Source: Orychophragmus violaceus (taxonomy: Eukaryota; Streptophyta; Magnoliopsida; Brassicales; Brassicaceae). From it: DNA of 64,000 nucleotides. The position numbers and the translations under genes are program-made. The stretch covers positions 2,304,461-2,368,460 of the forward strand of contig CM058238.1 in NCBI GenBank assembly GCA_030180135.1, read 5' to 3'. Shown piece after piece: positions 1 to 10,238 of the stretch. The notes under the pieces were generated by a model, which worked only from the letters and a program-made list of their open reading frames with translations, had not been told where the DNA came from and did no database searches. Each line of letters opens with the position of its first letter. Within the stretch, counting starts at the first letter, position 1.

Positions 1-715
1 GAGAGTGTGCAACCAAGAAATCTCCGGTTTGTACAGGACAAGTTGTCTCAGCGCAAAGATCATGCGTCTCAGAGTGAATGTGCCATCCAAAGTATGTAAC
101 TTCAATCACCAACTTCCCACCCGATATCCCACGGCCTTTATAAGAAACACATATCATAAGCGTATTGTTCGGACTCAATGAGAATCTAGTAAGAAGCAAG
201 ACACATGACTACAACCCTCAGAAGCAATCACATTGGCTTTCTATCATAAGTCATAACTAACACATTCATCATCACAAGGTAACATCTTTCAGTCATTAGT
301 ATCAATATAACCATACAAAAAAACTTCAAACAAAAGAGTTACAACAGTAATGTAAAGTAACCTGTATTGGCAGAGATGGTAAAGGTAGCTGGCTCGCCTC
401 TAGCTATTGGATTAGGCGATATATTAACCTCTTTCACTTTCACTTCATACTCTGCGTTATCCTCTGCAATTCAAAATACATCACAAAATCACGGCGCAGT
501 AGAGACGGAAAAGGGCTCCCCAAAGTTCCCCAGAACAAAAAAATCGAAACTTGACACTATGAACCGATCAACTACGAGTGAAAAACGAAAAAAGAATCGA
601 ACTTTAGAACGGAGGGTGAAACGTACCACAGTATTGGACATCGGTGGCTCGAACAATTGTTGAGAAGACGAGGAGAAGAGTAAACAGCGAGAGGAAAAAT
701 CTCGAATCTCGACAT
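1..715 (-). CDS. ML-domain (MD-2-related lipid-recognition) secretory protein, 5' part; exon 1 frame broken
   Basis: Exons read from the minus strand: exon 1 ends at 627 (donor GTACG), exon 2 is 463-362, exon 3 runs from 135 off the left edge; the phases agree. Exon 1 encodes a hydrophobic signal peptide (LSLFTLLLVF core) followed by ATDVQYC. Exon 2 gives NAEYEVKV, SPNPIARGEPATF and ISANTG. Exon 3 gives SGGKLVIEV, YFGWHIHSETHDLC and CPVQTGDFLVAHS, which are hallmarks of plant ML proteins close to Arabidopsis At5g06480 and At3g11780. Family knowledge: ML proteins are secreted or vacuolar and bind lipids or sterols. Oddity: the signal-peptide frame has no ATG; the nearby ATG at 715-713 lies in another frame, suggesting a small indel just after the start, or a start not recognised here. 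The 3' end lies outside the window. Confidence 0.85.
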
Positions 716-964
716 CGTTGATGGAATCTCGGCAAGGTATAAGGGTTTTTCAGGTGCTTGATCAAAGGCCAAAGCAGGTTAAACGAGCAGAGTAGAGTGC
801 GGAATCTTTGGATGCTTTATATTCTTAAGGGAATGTAGGCGACATCTTGACCGTTCATTCAGCTAGGTCATTGTTTCCTTGAAAGTAAATCGGACGGCTA
901 GATTTCGTTGAGAATGTTATTTGATATGAATGATTCCACCTGATTATCATCGTCATAAGTCATA
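716..964. other. Promoter-side flank of the ML gene
   Basis: This stretch lies upstream of the minus-strand ML gene. No clear TATA box or other gene was recognised. It presumably holds that gene's promoter and leader. Confidence 0.3.
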
Positions 965-1179
965 AGAGCATCCCCATTTTTTTTTTTTTGGAAAAAGTGT
1001 AAAAAAAAAAAAAATTTCAAAAAAAAAATAGATGAATGGCAATCTGCCACGTGTCATGAACAGTGTAAGAACCGGTTCTTAAATAAGGATTTTTAGAATC
1101 CGGTTCTTAACTATTCACGTGGGACCCACGTGAATAGTTAAGAACCCCCACCCTTAAGAACCCTCAATGGACATGCTCT
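965..1179. mobile_element. MITE with AGAGCAT terminal inverted repeats
   Basis: The left end reads AGAGCATCCCCATT and the right end AATGGACATGCTCT, an imperfect terminal inverted repeat. Inside are poly-T and poly-A tracts and a perfect 21-bp hairpin (1103-1145). This is the style of short non-autonomous elements common in Brassicaceae; no coding capacity was seen. The superfamily is not certain. Confidence 0.6.
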
Positions 1180-1326
1180 AACGAACCATCAGGTAGATTT
1201 TTATTTCTATTTTTTTTTTTTTTTACACACATGTCCACTTAATTACATAATTCGAATTTGAACGTCGAGCATCTTTGGCAAGCTTATCTACACTAGAAAC
1301 TCCCTAAGAACGAGCTATAACACATA

Positions 1327-1860
1327 CACTATAAGAAATCTGGGCCACAACTACAGATTTTTTCGTAGCTATAGCCTATATTCCGTAGTTAAATTCAAGT
1401 TAGCTACGGATAGTTACGACTGCAATCCCCATCTAAACGTTCGTAACTAATAAGAATTCGTAGTTATCCGTAGACAGCTTTATGCGGAATAGCTACGAAC
1501 GATTTCGTAGCTAATAGCTACTGATAGCTATGACGACGGTTGTTCGTAGCTACAATGGCTACGAATAGCTACGAAGACAACCGTAGCTAGTTCTCTACAG
1601 ATTGCTTCGACTCATTTCGTAGCCATTACCACGAATGGCTACGAACCAGATCGTAGCCATATTGCTACAAATGTATACGATTAGATTCGTAGCTACATGA
1701 TTGCGACTACTGTCGTAGTTAGTCGTAGCTACGAATAGCGACATATACTTTCGTAGCCATTGCTACGAATAACTACGAATGGATTCATAGATGAATAGTT
1801 ACGAATAGCTACGTGTTTTTTCGTAGTTATTGATACGAATATCCACGATATGTTCCGTAT
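1327..1860. mobile_element. CACTA (En/Spm) element terminus with subterminal repeats
   Basis: The segment starts with CACTATAAGAAA, close to the plant CACTA end CACTACAAGAAA. It is followed by about 500 bp in which short motifs such as TTCGTAGCTA and TAGCTACGAA recur on both strands, typical of CACTA subterminal transposase-binding repeats. No transposase gene and no matching second end lie nearby, so this is an orphan end. A copy lacking the outer terminus is at 16899-17400. Confidence 0.7.
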
Positions 1861-2037
1861 TTGTGGATCACATTTATGTTGCATATTAAGGGCAGTTACT
1901 GGTTTCTGAAGATTATCATACAAGCTTTTTACATCTCCATGAAAGATAACAAACGTGTAACCGCGTTTATGCATTTCCAGAACCGCTATTCTGAGAGCTA
2001 TTGCCTCGGCTTTCAAAGTGGACTGAGTTGCTTGCAC
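1861..2037 (-). pseudogene. RNase-H-like (RVT_3) retroelement fragment
   Basis: The minus strand encodes STLKAEAIALRIAV, KRGYTFVIFHGD and KSLYDNLQ, matching the plant non-LTR retrotransposon RNase-H-like pattern (AEA.AL..A, then V.F.GD). It is about 60 codons long with no reverse transcriptase around it, so it is a relic. The open frame continues to 1729 into the adjoining CACTA end, but that part is not RNase-H-like. The same fragment is at 17404-17580; more decayed relatives are at 4168-4425, 15306-15545, 23596-23830 and 30685-30925. Confidence 0.6.
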
Positions 2038-2226
2038 AACGGATAGTGCCGTTGTTTCGGTGCAATGACATCCATGATGTATTTACTAGAGGTTGTCTTG
2101 AGATAATTCCATTAACAAACGGAGAAACTTCAGTACCATACTCTGCAATACAATGTAAGAAGGTTCATTCAAAAAAAAAAAAATACAATGTAAGAAGAAT
2201 AAAAATTGAATATAATTAATTTTTCA

Positions 2227-3530
2227 TGTTGGCAAGATCTATCATGGTTTGTGGTAGACAAATTTGCTAAAACCAAATAAATTTTATTAATTACAATAAA
2301 TTATAATATATATATATATATATTTTTTTTCTTGAGCAAATATATTTTATATATTTTACTACGTATTTAACACATTGTTTTATTTTATAAACGGTGTTAT
2401 AATGGGCTTCANNNNNNNNNNNNNNNNNNNNNNNNNNNNNNNNNNNNNNNNNNNNNNNNNNNNNNNNNNNNNNNNNNNNNNNNNNNNNNNNNNNNNNNNN
2501 NNNNNNNNNNNNNNNNNNNNNNNNNNNNNNNNNNNNNNNNNNNNNNNNNNNNNNNNNNNNNNNNNNNNNNNNNNNNNNNNNNNNNNNNNNNNNNNNNNNN
2601 NNNNNNNNNNNNNNNNNNNNNNNNNNNNNNNNNNNNNNNNNNNNNNNNNNNNNNNNNNNNNNNNNNNNNNNNNNNNNNNNNNNNNNNNNNNNNNNNNNNN
2701 NNNNNNNNNNNNNNNNNNNNNNNNNNNNNNNNNNNNNNNNNNNNNNNNNNNNNNNNNNNNNNNNNNNNNNNNNNNNNNNNNNNNNNNNNNNNNNNNNNNN
2801 NNNNNNNNNNNNNNNNNNNNNNNNNNNNNNNNNNNNNNNNNNNNNNNNNNNNNNNNNNNNNNNNNNNNNNNNNNNNNNNNNNNNNNNNNNNNNNNNNNNN
2901 NNNNNNNNNNNGTAGACAAATTTGCTAAAACCAAATAAATTTTATTAATTACAATAAATTATAATATATATATTATTATATATTTTTTTCTTGAGCAAAT
3001 ATATTTTTATATATTTTACTACGTATTTAACACATTGTTTTATTTTATAAACGGTGGTTATAATGGGCTTCAGTTTATTATATATAGATTATGTTTAATG
3101 GGCTTTTCAATCAATAAAAAACTTAGGCCGACAAAAATAGGTATATGGGTTTCAGTATATATAAATACTTAAATAATTGTTATGATGATTATCACCCTAA
3201 ACCTAATCTCATTTATTTTCTATCGGCGCCGCTCTTCTTTATAAGTCTCTTACACAAAATCCCAAAATTGAATCTTTTTTTGAGGTTTTACTAATGGATG
3301 TCTTCAAACAACTCAATGTGAGTATTTCTCTCTTGAATTATATAACATATTGTTATTTAGATTAGTTGTGTGAATAAAACTGAAACATCTTCAACTTATA
3401 TTTTTTACTTGTAACAAATTTATGTGATGTTAGGTGTCTAGTTAAATATATGCTCGTGATTAAGGTATATGTTATGTATGTAGAGAATTCTAAAATTTTG
3501 TGATTTGTGTGTCATTTAGTTCTTAAAGAT
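2227..3530 (+). repeat. Array unit 1 (captured gene 5'-end repeat), interrupted by a gap
   Basis: One copy of the main array unit: GGCAAGATCT, GTAGACAAATT, an AT-rich stretch, AATGGGCTTCAG, AATGGGCTTTTC, a TATATATAAATA box, a leader with CGGCGCCGCTC, then ATGTCTTCAAACAACTCAAT followed by donor GTGAGT and, about 100 bp later, GTTAGGTGTCTAG. It is split by the N gap. It matches 17768-18400 closely. Confidence 0.7.
2412..2911. other. Assembly gap of exactly 500 N
   Basis: A run of 500 undetermined bases. The bases just before it (about 2253-2411) and just after it (2912-3072) are nearly the same sequence, so the two contig ends appear to overlap. The gap length is probably a placeholder. Confidence 0.9.
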
Positions 3531-3572
3531 ATATATGTAAGAATATTAAGAATTGAATATATTTATTTTTTC

Positions 3573-3990
3573 CATGTTGGCAAGATCTAACATGGATTTG
3601 TGGTAGACAAATTCGTTAAAATCAAATAATTTTATTATTTATAAATCATAACATTTTAGATATTTTACTACATATATTCCTTGTAAATTTTTATGTTGAT
3701 TACTATCTTATAATTTTAAATCTTATCACCGATTTTCTTTTTAAGTTTCTTACACAATATCTCAAAATTAAATCTTTGTTTGAGATCTCTCTCTCTTTTG
3801 TCAACATTAGAGATTTTATTATTTAGATTAGTTTTTTTTAGTCGACAATACAGATCTTATAAGCCCATTGGGCTAGATTCGGTACAAGATTGGGCTTATG
3901 GGCCTCCAATATTATTTAGATTAGTTGTGTGAACAAAACTGAAACATCTTCAACTTATATTTTCTATCTATAACATATTTCTGTTATTAC
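3573..3990 (+). repeat. Array unit 2, internally deleted
   Basis: It starts like other units (TTGGCAAGATCT, then GTAGACAAATTCG) but lacks about 140 bp between CATATATTC and CTTGTAAATTT, so the TGGGCT/TATA part is missing. The copy at 18452-19095 keeps that part and carries a long CT tract where this copy has only a few repeats. It includes the motif TTATAAGCCCATTGGGCTAG at 3858-3877. Confidence 0.65.
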
Positions 3991-4167
3991 AGATTTTGCT
4001 ATTGCTATTGGTTTTTTAGCAACCAGTTTTAACGACATTGATTGTGTTATTTTTTTTGTCTTTCTATAATTACTTAATCGTTGCTTTTAATATTTATTAA
4101 CGAATCAAAGTTAATTTTTATCATTAGCGACACTTAAACGAACATGACTTATCTCGAATATACATAA

Positions 4168-4425
4168 GTATTTGTGGATCACGCTCATGTTGCATAGTAT
4201 GGGAAGTTGCTACCTTCTGAAGACGTGTAGTCGCGTTTATGCATTTCCTAAACCGGCATTCTTAGAGCTATTGCATTGGTTTCTTAAGTGGACTGAGTGG
4301 CTTGGATAGTGGATGAGGCATGTATATATAAGAACTTGCAAATCCTTATAAAGAATCCAAGCAAGGCCATTGTTTCGATGCAATGACATCTATGATGTAT
4401 CTACAAAACAGTTGAAAGAGGTGGT
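4168..4425 (-). pseudogene. Decayed RNase-H-like retroelement fragment
   Basis: Recognisable on the nucleotide level as a diverged relative of the fragment at 1861-2060 (GTGGATCACG, CGTTTATGCATTTCC, GTGGACTGAG, CAATGACATCTATGATGTAT). No intact frame remains. The surrounding 3990-4560 has no gene; it is part of the block repeated at 15.15-15.7, 23.4-24.0 and 30.5-31.1 kb. Confidence 0.45.
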
Positions 4426-4587
4426 CTAACTCGAGATAATTCTAGGCAAGTTCACATTCCTACTTATGACATAAGGAATGTGAATTTGCCTATATGTTTT
4501 CTCTTTTATTATTGCTATTATTTTTTCCTCTTCATCTTCTTTATTTTCTTAAACATATATATATGTAAGAAGAATAAAAATTGAATA

Positions 4588-4880
4588 CTCCAATTGGTGA
4601 CCACTAAAATGAACAAAAGGAATTGGACAAAATGTCATTTGAGGAATTGAATTAACAAAAAAATAGGAATGTAGAGGAATTTTTATTCATATTTTGTTCC
4701 TCATCAAATTTGCAGAGGAATTTTTTTGTTCATTCATTCCTTAAACATGAAGAAAAATATGAAATATTGTGGGACCCATATGTCTGAATTTTGACAAAAA
4801 ATTCCTTTTAATTGGTAAAATTTTTGAGGAATTAAAAATTCATCATCATTCTTTTCCTAAACTATGGTCACCAATTGGAG
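4588..4880. mobile_element. MITE, TIR CTCCAATTGGTGACC
   Basis: Perfect 15-bp terminal inverted repeats (4588-4602 and 4866-4880) enclose about 260 bp of AT-rich DNA. Corresponding array copies (for example 15720-15740) read straight through this point without the insertion, so it is a clean insertion in this copy only. The right side shows CC then TTA, compatible with a PIF/Harbinger-like element and a TTA target site; the left edge has mutated. Confidence 0.7.
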
Positions 4881-4883
4881 CCT

Positions 4884-5620
4884 TATTTTTCATGTTGGCA
4901 AGATCTAACATGGATAGTGGTAGACAAATTTGTTCAAATAGATTTTATTAATTATAAAATATAATATTTTATACATATTACTATATTCAATGTATTTTAC
5001 TTTATAAACGGCGTTAGAATGGACTTCAGTTTACTCTATATAGGTTTTGTTTAATGGGCTTTTCAGTCAATAAAAACTTGCTCGATAAAAGAAATATATA
5101 TGGGCTTCCGTATATATAAATATTTATAAATCGTTATGCTGATTATTATCCTAAACCTAATTTGGAACCCAATCTTATTTATTTTCTATCGCCGCCGCTC
5201 TTTTTGTAAGTTTCTTACACAAAATCCCAAAATTGAATCTTTCTTTGAGATTTTCACTTTCGGAACCATACTTCCTACACCTAACATGTGCCCAGTCCTG
5301 CGGAAAGGTGCAATCGAACATGAGCTGCTATACTGAATCCCCCGCTGGCCATCGGGGACCGAGTGGTAAAGCCATGATCTGCAGGGTATTGGATGTCTTC
5401 AAGCTAGTCAATGTGAGTATTTCTTTCTCAAATTATATATCATTTATTATTTATATTAGTTGTATGAACAAAACTGAAATATCTTCAACTTATATTTTTA
5501 TATGTAACAAATTCTGTCATGTCAGGTGTTTAGTTAAATCTACGCTCATGATTAACATAGAAAATTCTAAAGATTAGTACTGATTGATTTGTGTGTCAAA
5601 ATTAGATTGTAGTATCCCGT
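4884..5620 (+). repeat. Array unit 3 (type B, with an extra exon-like segment)
   Basis: The same unit with ATATGGGCTTCCG, a GTATATATAAATA box, CGCCGCCGCTC and a leader. Here an extra segment of about 110 bp (about 5256-5385) of higher GC content precedes ATGTCTTCAAGCTAGTCAAT and donor GTGAGT (intron about 5413-5525, acceptor GTCAG). Type B copies are also at 15733-16440, 23999-24715 and 31123-31830. Confidence 0.65.
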
Positions 5621-6342
5621 GATTTCTTCACAAAATTAGATATATGGATAAATGAAACATCTTCATACGCTTGTTTAAGATATACTGTTGATGCAAAAAA
5701 AAAAAGATATACAGCTCAGTAAACAGAGATTTTTTGTTTGAATTAATATATATGGAAAGCTTGTATTACATCAAATGCAACTTTTTAGAGTAGTTTTAAA
5801 GAATAAAACAATGAGAGCAATGAAAAAATGATTTAACCCTTCTATTGCTTTAGGCTTGAGATCTTATCCCAACCTAGTTTGAAGGTCATTATCTTATAAA
5901 GAGAGAGAGCAATCTGTTTCATATTGCTTTGTCAATAAACTGAAGCAGGCAGAGTGGGTTCAAAGGTTCGTTACCAGTTTATATTAATTTCATAACAGTT
6001 TAGTATTTAGATTAGCTCTGTATAACAAAATCAACACATCTTATTATGTCATGTGCTTAGTTAAATCATGCAAAACATTTTAGAGTGAGTTGGTGGCTCC
6101 ATTTTGGTCTTTTAATTCCTTGTTTATTGGATCAAGGAAATGTTATTTTCTGGATTAGGATTTTTTAACACCCTTTAAACATTAGACCCAGTTCGAGAGT
6201 CGACTCGATAGACAAGCCACAAGGTCCAAAACAAATTTGGGGCCTTTGATATTTTATTTACTAGCAGATTTTTTTTTTTAAATATATATTTTCACATAAC
6301 ATTATTCCGATATATCTAATTTTAGAAAATGCATAAATAATA
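5621..6342 (+). repeat. Spacer repeat downstream of type B units
   Basis: No gene seen. This AT-rich spacer (markers GAGCAATCTGTTTCATATTG and TTTAAACATTAGACCCAGTT) recurs at about 16440-16890, 19900-20490, 24715-25450 and 31830-32510. Confidence 0.5.
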
Positions 6343-6583
6343 CTCCTTCTGTTTTTTTAATATAAGATGTTTTAAAAAATTTATTTTATGTTTTAGAATG
6401 CTCGATTATGCTGTTTTAGAATATATGCATTTTTAATATAATTTTAAATGTATTTAATGTTTTATAGCCAATTATATTTCATAGTCTCTTTTATGATTAA
6501 CTGAATTTAATTTATTTTAACTATTAAAAATATTTTGTTAAAACAATAAATATTCAAATTTTTATATTGAGAAACGAAGAGAA
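6343..6583. mobile_element. Degenerate mariner/Stowaway-like MITE
   Basis: The left end is CTCCTTCTG, the right end GAGAAACGAAGAGAA, with TA on both sides. It resembles the CTCCCTCCGTTTC termini of plant Tc1/mariner-like MITEs. Copies of the same insertion are at about 25461-25685 and 32862-33081. Confidence 0.5.
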
Positions 6584-7359
6584 TATTAGATGGGGGTTTT
6601 TGTTATTTAGTTAAACCACAACTATAAAATCGTAGGTGAAACCCAACTATAAGTAATTGTGCTTTTTTATTTCATGAACTTGTTTTTTTCATGCCCATCT
6701 CGATCAGGGGCATTTGCTGAAAAAAATACTCTCTCTTTTACAATTGTTTTCAGAAAACCCCTAAATATTGGGGTAGGTTAGTACAATATGTAAGTTTGTT
6801 TTTGTAACAAATATATATTTTACAGGTTGAGATCAATATACTTGTTCTCAGAATTATAAGGATTAGTTGACGTCTGAATGTTAATACAGGTCGTGAGCTA
6901 ATTTGGTTTTTATATAAGCTATAGAAAAATGCATTGTTTTCATGATTTTTTCTTTAAGCTGTTTTGTCTTATAATGTTTTATATAAAAATAAAGCATGCA
7001 GATCCGGCCGGTCCAAAGCTGGTGAAACATAAGCTTGAGGCCACCACTTTTTAGCTATTTAATAGGCCACAAAATAACAAGATTCGAACTTACTCTAGTA
7101 ATTTAGTTATTAGGTGTTATTACATGCGAACCTAATAATGTATGTTTGAATCCCGCCAAAAACAATTTTTCCCAGTTATTTTTTTTTAACCTTTTTTGCT
7201 TGTGGTCGCAAAAATTGTACAGCCGACTCCAAAGACATGCTTATATTACTTGTGTTTAGGGCTGGCCTTGTGTTGATGATATATCTCATTTTTTTGTTAT
7301 CGTTTATAGTTTACACGTATTCTCAAATTCAAATCCAAATTATGTGTGACACAACATCG
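6584..7359. repeat. Spacer shared with 25.7-26.27 kb and 33.1-34.07 kb
   Basis: No gene seen. It contains GATCCGGCCGGTCCAAAGCT and ends with a 24-bp motif (7140-7163, TTTGAATCCCGCC core) that recurs at 10782-10805, 26245-26268 and 34052-34075. Confidence 0.5.
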
Positions 7360-7976
7360 AAATCATGATATCCACAGATACAATCGTAGCTATCTGTGGA
7401 TATCCTGACACAATGTGCCATATAGCCTACCTAAACATAAAGTATGATTGAAGCGATATTCGTGACTATTACACCCGTGTATTTGCGAGTTGATTATATC
7501 TATTTAGCTACGACTAGCTACAAAAAGATCGTGGCTATATATCTCCACGCTAATCATAGCTAAGTTATTTCCACAAACTATTTCGTCGTTTTTCGTGGAT
7601 ATGTTTCTACGAATAGCTGCAAAGTTTTTTATGGCTATATATCCACGAATGATTTCGTGGCTATTCGTGAATAGTTTGCCACAAAATGGTTCGAGGAAAT
7701 TCGTGGATATATTTCCTCGAATAACCACGATTGTTTTCGAGAAAAATTAACCACTGAATTATTCGAAGCTATTTGTGGTTAATATTAGCCATGATAGACT
7801 TCATAGTTATTCGTGGCTAATTTTCCACGAATAAATACAAATTTTATTCGTGGCTATATAGCCACGAATTATGTTTTTTTTTTTACATTCGTAACTCGTA
7901 GCTATTTGTGGTTAGGAAAATTATAGCCATGAACTGGTCGTGGTTGATTCGTGGCAAAATACAGTTTTTTGTAGTG
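7360..7976. mobile_element. CACTA element terminus (second family) with subterminal repeats
   Basis: It ends with TTTTTTGTAGTG, the reverse complement of CACTACAAAAAA. Upstream are many copies of short motifs such as TTCGTGGCTA and TAGCCACGAA in both orientations. The motif differs from that of the 1327 element, so this is a different CACTA subfamily. No opposite terminus was found. Confidence 0.65.
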
Positions 7977-8148
7977 TCAGTACATACCAGAAAGTACAAG
8001 CTCCGATCAATCTAATTGCCTCTATTTCAAAAAGAATTTGAGTAGAATTGTATATAGTAATTGCTAATAAGAGTAGACACAGTAAAACTTACCTCTTACG
8101 AAAAATTGTAAACCTAAATGGAAAGATGACAATAAATAAACAATGGGC

Positions 8149-9983
8149 TTAAATGTAACACCCGCCTCCCGGCATAACCGGAGGCTCGGCGTTAGGGCGC
8201 CCGTTGGACCGAATATGGTCCAACCGGGACGCCAACTCAACTTGTCCCAGGTCCCAGGCGCCTCCTTCGTATTAAAGATCACCAATGACGTCACTCGACC
8301 GTATCAATCCCGCATCCGGACCTGCAAGAAAAACGGGGACAGAGGAAAAGGAAAAGGAGGCCTGAGTAATTGTTTCAAACACAATCACCCAGTGAGGTCG
8401 GACTTAAGGAGTCCGCGATCCCGCTTACACTACACAACCACGATCCACAAGTCCTACGCTAATAACACCTTGCAAGCAGGCCCGAAGGCTTCATCACACA
8501 ATCTACACCCACTCGTGCCTTCGCACTCATGGGCCCCTTCCTTCGACCCGTAGGCCCACACAATCCTTCTCATATCCTTCTTTATCCTTCTGGGGGGTTC
8601 GTCAGACCCCCGACGCCTTCTCAAGGGACGCATACCCCGGCAATGTATACGCCCCTGCCACACAACACCCTTTCGGGGGCCCTACCACAACTATCAAACA
8701 TATCCATCACACACAATCAACGTTTTCGGGCTCAGCGATATCCTAGCAGTTCTACGTTCCACAATCAATCACATAGTGCACATTACTAGTCTACTCTACC
8801 TAGGAAAGACGCGATTAACCTAGGACTATCGTCCGGAATTGGAATAGAGTAAGGGAGATAAACGTCGGTTTTCCTCACCTTAGCCAAAGAAGAGGGCAAA
8901 ACGGTAATTTAGCATCCCCATTGGCCCGAACGGACATCATTTCTGAAAAGAGGGCGAAAATTCAAGTGAGACAGGCTTTCGTTTCGTTCGAATCGGGTTT
9001 AGGACGGTCAAGTTACGGCCTACTGAAGTTCAGTTGACTGAAAGTCAACGGTCTGGTCAAAGTCAACCGGTTGACCCGGTCAACCCAGACCCAGACCCAA
9101 ACCCAGACTGATCCAGGCCCATTTGCCATAACTGGCCCAAATCCTAAACCAGACTAACCAACTAAACCAGGAATTGGAATTGGAAATTGGAATTAAACCG
9201 AAACCTAATTGGACCAACTAAACCGGAAGGAAATTGAAATTGAAATTGGAAGTAGACCGGATCGAATCGAAACGGACCAACCGGCGAACCGAACCGGCGG
9301 ACAACGGTCAACCCTCGGCGGTCAACGGCGGCGCTCCGGCGGTCAACGGCGGCGGCGGGCGGCGGTCAACGGCGGCGCTCCGGCGGTCAACGGCGGCGGC
9401 GGGCGGCGGCGCTCCGGCGGTAAACGGCGGCGGCGGTTCTCCGGCGACGGCGGCGGCGGCTCCGGTGGCGGCGGTGGCGGCGCGTGGGGCTCCGGCGACG
9501 GCGCGTGGGACTCCGGCGCGTGGTCCCTCCGGCGCGCGTGGATCTCACGCGCCCGAGACCCCTCCGGCGAGTGGCGGCGCGTGGCGGCGCGTGCGGCGGC
9601 GCGTGGGGCTCGTCTCGGCGGCTCCGGCTTCGTCTCGTCGCGACGGTCACTGTGGCATGCTCGGTTTCTCGGGATTCGGGGTATTTTTGGAGTTACGGGA
9701 TAAAACGTGTTTTTGGTGGTTTAAAACTCAGATCTGGAATCTCGGAAGTTACCTGGTGCTTTGGAACGATGAGATCTCGAAAATATGTCTTTTGTCCACC
9801 TCGGTTGGCTCACAAACTCGACAGGGCTTCGCCGGGAGAAGAAAAGATGAGATTTTAGGGAGGAGGAGACTGTATTTATAGCTGGAGAAAGGGAAAGCCC
9901 TAGGGTTTTGGCTATTGGGCTTGGGCTTTCCTTCCTTCTTTTTGGAAGTTTTTAAATGGCCTGGGCCAGGCCCTTACATTAAA
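8149..9983 (+). mobile_element. Solo LTR of a Ty3/Gypsy-like retrotransposon with 5-bp TSD
   Basis: The element is 8154-9978 (1825 bp), starting TGTAACACCC and ending CCCTTACA, with TGTAA/TTACA inverted ends. It is flanked by TTAAA at 8149-8153 and 9979-9983. The related MADS-upstream region near 22.04 kb reads through without it. There is no primer-binding site, polypurine tract or coding region, so recombination between two LTRs has left one. It is much more GC-rich than its surroundings, with a GGCGGC-rich minisatellite at about 9300-9630 and a TATTTATAG box near 9872. The TGTAACACCC start is usual for chromovirus-type Gypsy LTRs. Open frames inside are composition effects. Confidence 0.88.
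9300..9630. repeat. GC-rich minisatellite inside the solo LTR
   Basis: Imperfect tandem copies built on GGTCAACGGCGGC and GCTCCGGCGG blocks. All frames stay open because stops are rare in this composition; it is not a gene. Confidence 0.7.
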
Positions 9984-10160
9984 ACTTTAATATATTACCA
10001 AACTAGTCTAGTCAAACAATTTTTTACCATATGCTACGTAGTTGAATCTGTAGATAATCAAGGTTACTTTTATGGTAGCAAAAATATATATGTGAGACTA
10101 TATCTCTTTGATGTTACAACATTTCTATATTTTCATGTCCTTATCTCCTCTCCTCTACTC

Positions 10161-10170
10161 TTTATATATA
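10161..10170 (+). promoter_or_regulatory. TATA box of the broken MADS copy
   Basis: TTTATATATA about 80 bp upstream of ATG, in the same position as the TATA boxes of the intact MADS copies and followed by the same ACCACAAGC leader. Confidence 0.5.
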
Positions 10171-10238
10171 CCACAAGCAAGACTCTCTTTCACCACAACA
10201 AAGAAAGAAAAAACAAAAACAAGAGGGAGAAATTCTAA

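Noticed and set aside
2375..2938. Two long open frames through the gap
   Set aside because: They consist mostly of N bases.
5136..5577. Open frames with SCGKVQSNMSC, possible small cysteine-rich protein
   Set aside because: They cross a splice-donor-like site and stop soon; no match to a family could be supported. Kept only as a repeat observation.
9209..9881. Overlapping open frames of 87-215 aa on both strands, Arg/Gly/Ala-rich
   Set aside because: They lie in the GC-rich minisatellite of the solo LTR, where stops are rare; no domain was recognised.
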